From the NCBI GenBank assembly GCA_963921195.1, contig OY992536.1, positions 321,921,038-321,985,037 of the forward strand: a stretch of 64,000 nucleotides of DNA, written 5' to 3'. Under the pieces are notes generated by a model. It saw only the letters and a program-made list of their open reading frames with translations, did not search any database and was not told where the DNA came from. This document shows positions 43,903-55,900 of this stretch, piece after piece. Position numbers and translations under genes: made by a program. The DNA comes from Pegoplata infirma. Lineage: Eukaryota > Arthropoda > Insecta > Diptera > Anthomyiidae. Each line of letters starts with the position of its first letter. Position 1 is the first letter of the stretch.

Positions 43903-46900
43903 GTGAGTATAATAAATTTTTTAAAAATATCTCATTTGAATTTTTTGTTAATTTCCTATTATGTCTGATATTCTAAACAAAACAATTTTGAATTCAATAT
44001 ACACAGTATTGAAAAATAACAACAGCTGATTTTTGACAGATACATATTCTAAACAATAAACAAACAAAACTTTTTATACTCTTTGACAATCACTACTCCC
44101 TCTCCCCCAACTATATATAGAAAAATATATGCTCACAGTTAGTCAAAGTATTTTGGAGATTCCTTATAGTAATAGCCTAGTATTAAATGCGTTCGGTTCG
44201 GTTGAATACTCATTTGAACAATACGTTTTACATAAGATTTAAATAAAAGAAAAAGTGAAAAACTTAAATTAGAAAAAATAATCATTTAATAATTGATTTA
44301 ATTAAAAAATTTTGAAAATAATTACAAAATAATGGATTTATCTACCGATATTTGGGGTCAATTGGCTGTTGAAGCTTCACAGGTGTATCTATCGGATGGT
44401 ACAGTTCGTAGTCCCTTTGCAGATACGGTATGTGAAGAAAAATGTGTCAAGTTCAATTAATATTTAAAAATTTATATTAATATAAAAAAATTACTTAAAA
44501 ATCTCATATTCAGATTAAAAAAAAAGTAATATATTAAATTGTTAAACTATAAAAAAGTTTTGTAATGTATTATTTGCATTAAAATTTTCTAAATATTTGG
44601 TTTTTAATTTACTTTTTTTTAATCTAAAAATAGAATAAGCCAAAAAGAAATTGTGGAGCATATATTTGAATGACACCCCCATGAATACAAAAAAAAAACA
44701 TCTAAATGATGTTTTTTTATAATGCTTTAAAAAAACCATTTATTAAAAAAAATATTGAAATATAATTCGATTTTGTATTCAGGATATCTTCCCAGTGTAA
44801 AAAATTTAAAATAAAATTATAGTCAGTCAGTCAATACCGAAATACCGACCATATAGTACCCTTCTTCTGGGAAATGGGACCTTAGTCCAAACATTCAGTG
44901 ATTGGATTTATATTTGGTTAGATCGTAAATAAGTGTAGAAAATACACACAAAACAAATTCGATTGAAATTGGCTTACATTTGTTGACAATAGACAGATTT
45001 AAGCGAATATAGGGATAATTTTTTTTTTGGGGACTTTAAGAAAATATTTTTCTAAATATATAACAAGTAGAAAAGTTAAATTCGACTCAGCCGAATCCAT
45101 GAATACCCTCCACAATCCCCTTTAATTGATAGTAAATTTTCTAACGTGATTTTTTTTATTTTTAAATTTTGACCAGGAATATTTTATTTTGAGTAAAAAA
45201 ATCTTTTTAGTAATTTTTGTAAAAAAAGAAAATTGTAAAACTTTTTTTCTAGTATTAACATTTTTTATTGAGTGTAAAAATTTTTTGAGTGACAAAAATA
45301 CTTTGTTAAATGTTTTATTGACTTAAGGCCTATTCACATCTGAGGTGAAATCTCGTTCGAACGAGATTCCACCTCAGGCTTTACCAATGTTTTTAAATCG
45401 TGTTAAGCGTCTTTTAACACATGAATTTGCGGTGAATCCAATCTGAAATTCACCGTTTTTGTATAATATGTGCCAAGTATTAGCACCTTCCATGTTGTCT
45501 TTAGTATGTTAACATGTTTTTAACGCGCTAAATCGACTTTTAATAATAATAATAATATAATAATAACACTGTGCTACACCAAAAATATGCAGGGGTTCTC
45601 ATATAAAAATTCGGGTTGGTTGGAGTCCATAGAGTACTGATATACTCATAGTTTTTCTGGATCACTTCGTTAAGTACGTTTTTTATTGGCAAATGTGTTG
45701 AAAAACGGAAATTTTTAAATTACAATTTTAAAAAATTATTACTTTGTTAGTTTGCAACCGATTTTCGATTTTATGGATTTGTTTTAAAGGTGTAGGTCTT
45801 ACCATTTAAACAAAACTAAAATATTAAAAATCGATCAAGAATTGGCTGAGCTACGATCGCTTAAGTAAAAAAAAAACGAATTTTTTGAAAAATTTGTCAT
45901 ATTCTTTACACTCTAAGTTGAAAGTGAATCATTAAACAATTTTTTTGAATTTTTTGTAAAAAAGTATAGTAAAGTGGCTTTCCAAAACACCAAAAAACAT
46001 AACAATCGGTTAAAAAATGAATGAGGTATGCTAAGTATTGTGATAGGACATTTTTAATTTTTTTCAGAAACGCTTGTAATTCAAGCATTATTCATAAATC
46101 TTGTTACTAGTAGTAATTTTATGCGCATATGCATATAAACTAGAGATGGGAACGTAATTAGATTTGTGCGTGATTCACACATGATCAGAAGTGAGCGTGA
46201 TTGAAAATTAATTTTACTCACGTGGTTGTTAGTGAGTGTCAGTGTGAGTGGAATAAAAAAATGGGCGTGTCAGTTACTTCCAAATCCTATTTATAATTTT
46301 TTGGGTTTGTTTAAAAAATATCAGTGTTACTTCTTAAACAAAAAAATATTGAGAATAGGTTAAAAACAGGCTAAGGTGCGCTGGTTTAAGTAAAAAACCT
46401 TTTTTGAAGAGTTATACCTGCAACATTTTTATGACAGAAAAAGCTGTGCGCTTGCAAACATGTTTTTTTAAAACGAAATTGCTAAAATTTTACCTGTTTA
46501 TAAATATACATGTGAGGCATTCCACACCAAATGTTCAGTGAGAAAAAAATTGTGTACCAAAATTTTTTCAATGGGTCCCGGGTAAAAAAGTTTTTTATAT
46601 AACTAGGGTGAGATTTCCATGTAAATGCATGTTTTTTTCAAACCTTTTGAATTGAATTGAAAAATTCAAAAGAAGTAGACGTATTTTGAATAAATATAAA
46701 AAAAAATAAAAATTTAATTATTTTATTTTTTTCAAACTAATTTTGAAATTTTGTTTTGGGATTCCCATTTAATTATCAATATTTTCGCTATGGACAATCC
46801 TCCTCTAAATTTAGAGGACTCTTTTTATGTTGATGCTTTACCTCCGGACAAAAATGATGATTGCAACCAATACGATCCATTGGAAATTTCAAACATTGAT

Positions 46901-49900
46901 GATCAATTAGCTAATTGTAATGATGATACTAATCAATACAATCCCTTGGAAGTTTCAAACAATGATCCTCAACAAGCAAACGATAGCTTTCTAAATAATG
47001 GAGTCATCGAAAACCATGTTAAAACTGGTGCTATACCAAAACAGAGAATCCATATTATTGAAAATGTTGAAATTACGCATCAAGATAACTGTAAGTCATT
47101 ATTTCCAAAGAAAGATAACACCATAACCTATGAAGACCCTATATCCATATCTAATAATGACGATTTTCTTCTTGTACAACGTAAACGCAAGCGGTTAAAT
47201 GATGTAAAAATAGATTTATCTAATTTAAATTCGAAAAATACATTACACAATAAGCCATTAGTTTATGATAATAATTCAAGTACTCAAAATAGATTCGCTC
47301 TTTTAGGCGAGCTTAATAATGAATCTGATGGTGCTTCGGGTGGTAGTAACAAACATTGCATGTTTAATAGGAATATTCCAAAACCCCAGAAAAAGTCTCC
47401 ACGTATGTGTCCTCCAATATTCCTTTTTAATGCAGACATTAAATCTTTAGTTAATCAGCTTAAGGAAAAAAAAGTTGTTTTTAAAATTGTTAATAAAACC
47501 CAGGGAAAAAGCAAATTGTATTTGGCTGATGTGGCTACACATGCAGAAATAATGCAACTGCTACGCGAGGGGAAAATTGAATCTTATTCATATACTCCAA
47601 AACAACTCAAACAAAGTAGTTTGGTGTTGAGAGGTTTGTACTATCAAACCGAATTGGAGATTATTAAAAAAGAATTAGATGCTATATTACCAAATACATT
47701 TCATTCAGTTTCAAAATTTAGGACTCCTTCTTCCATTAAGAATAATTTTGACACCGGGCTATTTTTAATAACTTTGCTTCCGGGGATAAGGGCAAGTGAA
47801 GTTATTTCCATCAAATCTATTTTAAATCAGATTATTTCATGGGAAAAGCCGAAGATCTATGGGAGGGAAATCCAGTGTTGGCGTTGTCAGCACTGGGGAC
47901 ATTTCTCAAAAAATTGTAATCGGGAGTTTGCCTGCGTTAAATGTAAAGAGTCTCATAAGCCTAAAGAGTGCAAGATAAAAAAATACGATAAAAATGTGTC
48001 CCCATTCTGCGTTAATTGTGAACAAAATGGACATCCAGCTAATTATAGGGGATGCCCATTTTATAAAAGATATATTGATACTAAAAGAAAACTTGTTCAG
48101 GAAAGTAGGGAGAGAAAAAACACTGTATCTTTAAACGTTTCAAATGCTTTAAATAAAACCAATTTCGTATCACAAAGTCAAACTTTTTCTAATCTATTTA
48201 AAAACACAGCTTCTACGGTGACAGAAGCTGTTGGAAAAAAACCTCCACTTATCGAAGAATTTTTGAAAGTGGCAAAGCTTCTATGTGATCCAGGTATCGT
48301 AGCCTTAGACAATAAGATTGAAATGTTTATGAATAATTATAATACTATGTCGAAATCTCAAGCTAAAGATGAATGTTTGATTTTGTTAAATGAAGTTCAG
48401 CTGCAATATGGCCCGTAAAAATTTAAATATATTAACATTTAATGTAAGATCGCTTAAAGATCAAAGTAGAAGAATAGATTTGTTGGACATCCTCAGAATT
48501 AATCATATTGATATTGCCTTTATACAAGAAACACATTTGAGACAAAATCAAAAGGTGTTTTTGGAAAATTATTGTTTCTTAAGGGATAACAGCGACTTAG
48601 GTGTTGGCATTGCATTGAAAAGTTCTCTTAAATTTACTAGAATAATAATTGATGGCTTATTATTCCCAAACATATTTATTGAAATCAGTATTTTAATTAA
48701 CGGTTTACGTAAAAAATTTCTTTTTGGGTCTTTATATTTTCCATGTAACTCTAGTGTTTCAACAATATTTGATGGTCTTACGACTATTAGAAATTACTCA
48801 GTGAATTATGACGGAATTGTTTTAGGAGGAGACCTTAATTCGAAAAATGTTATTTGGGGAGATAATATCAACAATTGCAACGGTACAATTCTAGCTGATT
48901 GGCTCAACGAATACTCCTTAGACTTTCAACGTTTCTCTGACACTATGCCTTCATATCCCAATGGAAACTCTTTTTTGGACCATTTTTTAATAAACACAAA
49001 TTTAATCGACAACATCAATCCAAACTACCAAGTTTATACTCTCCCATCGTTTTCGGACCATTTCCCTTTGAAAATGAATTTAAATTTTTTAGATATAGAA
49101 TTTATTTTAAAAACTCCGCATACATTTATTTCTTTCAAAAATACAAATTGGGAATCTTTCAGAAATGATTTGGGATTGAAAATAGTTGAAAATTTTCCTC
49201 CTTCCGATAAGAACTTACAAAATTATGAAATAGACAATTTTATCACTGATTTTTCTTCAAAAATTAATGAAATTTCAAATTTACATTCCACTAATGTTGA
49301 GTGCAAGAACAGAAAATTCCAAATTTCTGAGAACATACGGAATTTATTTAAATTAAAGTATCAATGGCAAAAGGAACTAAAATATATTTTTAACAGGACG
49401 CTTAACAGACAAAGTCAAAATTACATATTATTATCTAAACAAATACAATTACTCAAAATTATAATAAGAGAACAGGTTCAAATTGAACAATCCAACATTT
49501 TTCACGAACGTATTAAAAAAATAAAACCGGGTCCTCGAGCTTTTAAGGAAATTTATGGACTATTAGGAAAAAAAAAACGGTCATCATGTACTGATATTTC
49601 TGTTAACGGGGTTAAAATTAATGAACTAGAGGATAAATTAGGTTGTTTAAAAAATCATTTTGGTGCAGTTTACAGTGGATCTATTCCTACAAGGGATACT
49701 TCGGATATTACAAATAATATTCAAGGCTTTTTACGTTCTATACCAAATTATTTATTTACATTTGACAAAAACTTTCCATCAACGAATTTACAGGGAAATC
49801 AGAAATTGACTACCTCAAATTCTGTTGCAGCAATTTCAAAATCCTTAAATAGTAAAAAATCTTTCGGATTAGACAATATTTCAAATTTTATAATCAAAAA

Positions 49901-52900
49901 GCTTCCTGTGGAAGCTTATGAATTCCTTACTGTAATATTTAACAATTGTTTAAATAATAGTTATTTTCCTGATGTCTGGAAAGTCGCGAAGATATGTCCA
50001 ATCAGAAAGAAGCCTGGAATTTCTGATATTGGAAATATAAGACCAATATCATTATTATCTAACTTAGGGAAATTATTCGAAAAGATTATAAGGGAAAAAT
50101 TGGATGACAATATAGACGGAAAGTACGTTCCGGATTTTCAATTTGGCTTTAAAAAGAATCATTCCACTGTGCACGCCTTATTGAAATTCCACAATGATGT
50201 AGTTTGCAACTTAAGAGATAAGAAGTGCACAGTGGTTGTTTCTTTGGATATTGAAAAAGCGTTTGATAAGGTGTATCAGGATGGAATTTTATATAAGATG
50301 ATGAATATTGGATTTGATCCATGTTTCGTTAAACTATTTCAGAGTTTTTTTACAAATAGAAAATTTTATGTAGAATTAGATAATAATTGTTCACCGTTAG
50401 GTGAAGTTAAATGTGGAGTCCCTCAGGGATCAATTCTTGCTCCTCACTTATATAACATTTTCATTTATGATTTTCCTCATGAAAGACCTGGCTCTGTTGG
50501 TTTATTATATGCAGATGATTCTTTACTTTACGCCCACCACGAATCTCCCATTGATGCGCTTCATATAGTTTCTCGACACCTTTCAGATGTATACGAATAT
50601 TATTGTCAATGGGGAATAAAAATTAATACTTCAAAGTCTGAAGCTATTTGTATTCGAAATGCATCAGGCAAGTGTAAATATTTTGTAGTTCCAGAAAGTA
50701 AGAATTTAAAGCTCTTTCTAAATGGATCTGAAATACCATTTGTGGATCGTTTAAAATACCTCGGTGTTCAATTTAATAAATTAATGAAATTCAATGAAAA
50801 TGCTCGCATGTTTTTACGGAAGTCATATAGAATAAAGGCCTCTTTTGGAAGACTCCTCCACAACAAATATTTTTCTGAAAAAACTAAATTACTTATTTAT
50901 AAAACTTGTATTCGACCTGTTCTTTTATATGGCTTTCCTATATGGTTTAGTATATCTCCATCTGTTATGATGAAATTTGAAATTATCGAACGTAAAATTT
51001 TAAGACTTTGTGTAAATAAAAATTTTGAAAATAGTACTAAAAGATATTCGAATAAGGTTATATATGATTCTGCAAATGTTACCCCATTAGCCATTTATGC
51101 TTTTGAACTTATGAAAAAATTCATTGAGAAATTAACGTCACACGAAAATATCCTAATGAGAAATGTATTAAGCGAACAGCGAAATTTGAATTGGGATAAT
51201 TCAAGCTACCTTTCACCAATAGGTTTGGTGGACACTTTGGATGAATCTTTAATGATACCAAGTTTTTATGTTACTACTACCCCAGGTACGCACAGAGGTT
51301 AATTTTTATTACTTTTTGTTATATACTCATCTAGTTTTAGGTTTTTTTTTCCACATAATTTTAGTTATAGTTTTTGTTTTCTTCTCTTTTAATTGTATTG
51401 TATATCCTAAGTAATAGTTTTAAGCTAGATTTAAGTTTACGCAATTTCAAAATGAGAATTACTCTCAAGTTATGTCTAATGCCGGGAGCAAGCATGATCT
51501 CAAAATTATGTCTGAAAACTCATAAATAACATACTTTCCTGTCAAAGCCTGTTGCTGTATTTCACTGTAATTGAAATTTAAAATAATACATTATAGTTTT
51601 AATTTGCTCTATACCGACAATGTTATATTTAATTATTATAATGTATATTAAAAAAAAAAAAAAAAAAAGTCAAGACTCAATAAAAATATCAATATCAATC
51701 AATATGCATGTTTTTTTGTCGAAAGCCTAAGAACGATACCGACCAATTATCTTTCCGAATCAAGAGATTTGCATTAAATGGCATCGATTTGTTTTCGCAT
51801 ATTTTGCATATTTTGGTGAAAATACATATTTTGATTTTAAATGCATATATTGTGCATATTTCGAACTTTTAAGTTGTGCATATTTTGGCATTTTAGCAAA
51901 AGCACAAATTGAAATTAATTTTTTTCAAAAACTATTTTAAATTTTAAAAATTTATTTTGAAAATCAGAAAAATTACTTTTTTTTCTTCTTAATTTTTTTT
52001 ATAGATTTTTTTAATTTTTAAAAAAATCTTGCTAGACAAACATCTAATCTTTAAAAAAAAAATTACAAAAAAAAAACAAAAGTGGCCGGATTTTTTATAA
52101 ATTGACTTTTTTTAAAAAATGGAAAATTTCAGAACGGGTTCTGAAAATTTTCCAAAAAAATTTTAATCGATAGCCGATACAAAACTATACAAGAATGTAA
52201 ATTGAGATTTTGGTGCATTTCGTTTTTATTTGATATATATTTAACCAAGGCAACTTGACACAAACTTGACCATTTTTCCAATATTTGACCACGCCTCCTA
52301 AGCCCAGTTTTTGAAAAATTGAACAACCAAAAACGTAATTTTCTTAGCTCCATATATGAGGCATTCCACACCAAATGTTCAGCAAAAAAAAGTTGTGTCG
52401 TGTCAATATGAAATCATTTTCAAAGTATTCGCTCTTAGGGTACTATTAAATAACAAAAATAAAATTTAAGTTTTTTCAAAAAGTGGGCCTTGTAGGCGTG
52501 GTCAAAAATTGAAAATATCTAACTTTTTTGCCTGAGCATCTTTACTTCAATATTTATGCAAATTAAATGAAACACAGTAAAGTCTTAAAGACAAAAGCTG
52601 TTTATAGATTTTTGAATGAGCTATCAATTAAAAAAATAAAAATTGGAACATTTTCAGAAGAAGTTCTGAATTTTTTAAATTAAACTTAAACTTTATTTAT
52701 CAAAAAACATGCCGCAATTTTATTTGTTTTTTATTTTTTAAAAAAAAGTTAAAGGAATTTTCTATCTGATCTGAAATTTTTAGAGATGTGTTTTGCCTTG
52801 TTTTCGAAAAATCAAAATTCAAAAATTGCAACACGCTTATTTTATACAATAATGGTATTTAAAACGTGTGCGTATGAGTAATATCAATACTTAAAAAATA

Positions 52901-55900
52901 TTTTAAGAGGCGATGGGAGCGTGAGTGAGTTTTTAATAACGATTACGCACGCTTATGAAAGAAAAAATTTAGTCACGCACGATATTTTATTTTGCTCACG
53001 CTCATTCACGCACACGTGAGTAGAAAAAAATAAGTTACGGTCACGATGTTCACGTGAGCGTGAGTAAAATAAAATATCGTGCTTGAATATTTTTTTTCTT
53101 TCATTAGCGTGCGTGATCGTGAATAAATACTCAGGCAAAAAAGTTTGATATTTTTAATATTTGACCACGCCTACAAGGCCCACTTTTTGAAAAAAACTAA
53201 AATTTTATTTTTGTTATTTATTAGTACCCTAAGAGCGAATACTTTGCAAATGATATCCCATTGAAACCACTATGGTTTTTCTGTAGTGGAACAGTTGGTG
53301 TGGAATGCCTCACATGGCTATCCATACAACCCATTTAAAAATTTACGGTTCACATGTTTTTTTTTTTCGCTGAACATTTGGTGTGGAATGCCTCATACGT
53401 ATATTTATAAACAGGTAAAATTTCCATCAAATGATCCCACAATTTTACCAATTTCGTTTCAAAAATGTCAAATGTTTTTTGTCATAAAAATGTTGCAGGT
53501 CAAAAAAGGTTTTTTACTTAAACAAGCGCACCTTAGCCAGTTTTCAACCGATTCACAATATTTTTTTGTTTAAGAAGATCCACAGATATTTTTTAAACAA
53601 ACCCAAAAAATTATAAATAGGATTTGGAAGTAACTGACACGCCCATTTTTTTATTCCACTCACACTGACACTCACTAACAACCACGTGAGTAAAATTAAT
53701 TTTCAATCACGCTCACTTCTGATCATGTGTGAATCACGCACAAATCTAATTACGTTCCCATCTCTAGTTTATATGCATATGCGCATAAAATTACTACTAG
53801 TAACAAGATTTATGAATAATGCTTGAATTACAAGCGTTTCTGAAAAAATTTAAAAATGCTCTATCACAAAACTTAGCATAACTCAATCATTTTTAAACCG
53901 ATTGTTATGTTTTTTGGTGTTTTGGAAAGCTACTTTACTATACTTTTTTACAAAAAATTCAAAAAAATTGTTTAATGATGCACTTTCAACTTAGAGTGTA
54001 AAGAATATGACAAATTTTTCAAAAAATACGTTTTTTTTTTACTTAAGCGATCGTAGCTCAGCCAATTCTTGATCGATTTTTAATATTTTTGTTTTGTTTG
54101 AAAGGTAAGACCTATACCTTTAAAACAAATCCATAAAATCGAAAATCGGGTGCAAACTACCAAAGTAATAATTTTTTAAAATTGTAATTTAAGAATTTCC
54201 GTTTTTCAACACATTTGCCAATAAAAAACGTACTTAACGAAGTGATCCAGAAAAACTATGAGTATATCAGTACTCTATGGACTCCAACCGACCCGAATTA
54301 TCATATGAGAACCCCTGCATAAATTATTTTTGGTCTTTTGTAGCACAGTGTAATAGTTTTGATCACATGATCAAATATTTTTATTTATTCTTTCTATTTA
54401 TTTACAACTCATTTTTAATAAATTCAACCTAACCGAGAACTGGTAACAATGACCGTCGTCCCGTTGTAGCGAAAAAACCAAGGGTTCCGGTGGGAATCGA
54501 ACCCACGACCTCCACGTTGAAAGGCTAGCACGCTACCAACTAGCCTACGGCCCCCCCCCCCCCCCCCCAAAATCTACTTAAAATCGATCGAGGATCATGA
54601 CTATAAATTTTATGGGACCAATATTATAGACCGAACAGACCAATATTTCGAGGTGTTACAAACGAAATGACAAACTTAAATATATATACCCACTATCACT
54701 ACACCATTTCTAATTGTATTTTAAAATGTTCCAAATCTATTTTAAAATTTTCCAAATGTATTTTAAAATTGTTCAAATATATTTTAAAATTGTCCAACTT
54801 AATTTTAAAATTGTCTTAATGTGTTTTAAAATTGTTCAAATATATTTTAAAATTGTCCAAATGTATTTTAAAATTGTCCAAATATAATTTTAAATTTTCT
54901 CAATTTAAAATTTTCCATATTTTTAAATTTGCTAAATGTATTTTAAAATATTCTACATAGAATTCTTCATAAAGTATTTTAAAATACATTTAGAAAATTT
55001 CAAAATACAACCGGAAATTTTTAAAATACATTGGATAATTTTAAAATACATATGGATAATTTTAAAATACATTTGGAAATTTTTCAAAAACATTTGGAAA
55101 ATTTTAAAATAAATTAGTACAATTTTGAAAAATTTTAAAATACAATTAGACAATTTTAAATACATTCGGAAATTTTTAAAATACATTTGGAAAATTTTAA
55201 TTTCTATTTGGACAATTTAAAAATACAATTGCGGTCGGTATAATATATACCCATAAATTTATTTGTAGAGTATTCATGGTCGGCTAACATGGGAAGTATC
55301 TGAACCCTTATGAACCGATTTACCGGAAACTTAAAATATATATTAAGGAGACAATTCTAAGGTTGGGGTGTCTCGGCTTATCGGCCATATCGGGGATTTA
55401 GGGGTTCAAAACATAGGTAAAAAAATGGCGAAAAAGTAGTTTTTTGGACTTTTCAGCTATTTAGTTTCGGCTTCATTAAATACTTTTTCCATAAGAATGT
55501 GTAAATTTTGGGGGGTATTTATATGAAGCAAACCTGTAAAAAAACTTGAATTCAAGTATTTTCAAGTAAGTATACAAATACTTGTACTTGAGTTTTTCAA
55601 GTATAAATATTTTTTACTTACTTGAATAATTTTTCAAGTAAGTAAAAAAAACTTGTACTTGAAATGTTCAAGTACAAGTATTTTCAAGTATTTTTTATTT
55701 GAACAAATTTTCATCAAGTAAAAATACTTGATAAACATTTTGTTGAAATAAAAAACTTAAGCAACAATTTTTGGAAAATTTGTTTATGTGCTTGTCAAAA
55801 AATAAATAAATTAAAATAAATTTTTGTTATGGACATAATTTTGGTTTTATTTTGTTATTCGCTTGATGGGACACTTAGATAAGTAGGATTTGAGTGGAGG

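Larger units (their letters stand above)
46639..51703 (+). mobile_element. Full-length non-LTR retrotransposon (LINE, Jockey-like clade), both ORFs open
   Basis: The element has a short 5' leader, ORF1 with three CCHC knuckles, and ORF2 with AP-type endonuclease and reverse transcriptase. A 3' untranslated region of about 400 bp follows, with an A18 tract at 51651-51668 and a TATCAA-repeat tail. It is flanked by the 14-bp direct repeat ATGCATGTTTTTTT at 46625-46638 and 51704-51717. Removing the element and one repeat restores a continuous flanking sequence. No RNase H domain follows the RT, which with the gag-type ORF1 points to the Jockey group; the clade is my inference. Both frames are uninterrupted, so the insertion looks young. 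It lies in sense orientation in the first intron of the F-box gene and inside the large palindrome. Confidence 0.9.
45566..54351. mobile_element. Large foldback element with about 1-kb terminal inverted repeats, hosting the LINE
   Basis: The left arm 45566-46548 and right arm 53357-54351 are reverse complements over about 0.98 kb with few differences; for example TAGAGATGGGAACGTAATT at 46140 matches the complement at 53750-53768. The tips are ACACTGTGCTAC and GTAGCACAGTGT, next to AATA on both sides (a possible 4-bp duplication in a low-complexity site). A second inverted pair lies inside (52355-52538 against 53130-53316), and a third at about 52940-53120. No transposase is visible, so it would be non-autonomous. 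Without the LINE and one target repeat it is about 3.7 kb. Confidence 0.75.

Noticed and set aside
54482..54552. Functional tRNA gene on the minus strand.
   Set aside because: The T arm is fine but acceptor and anticodon stems do not pair, and a SINE-like body follows.
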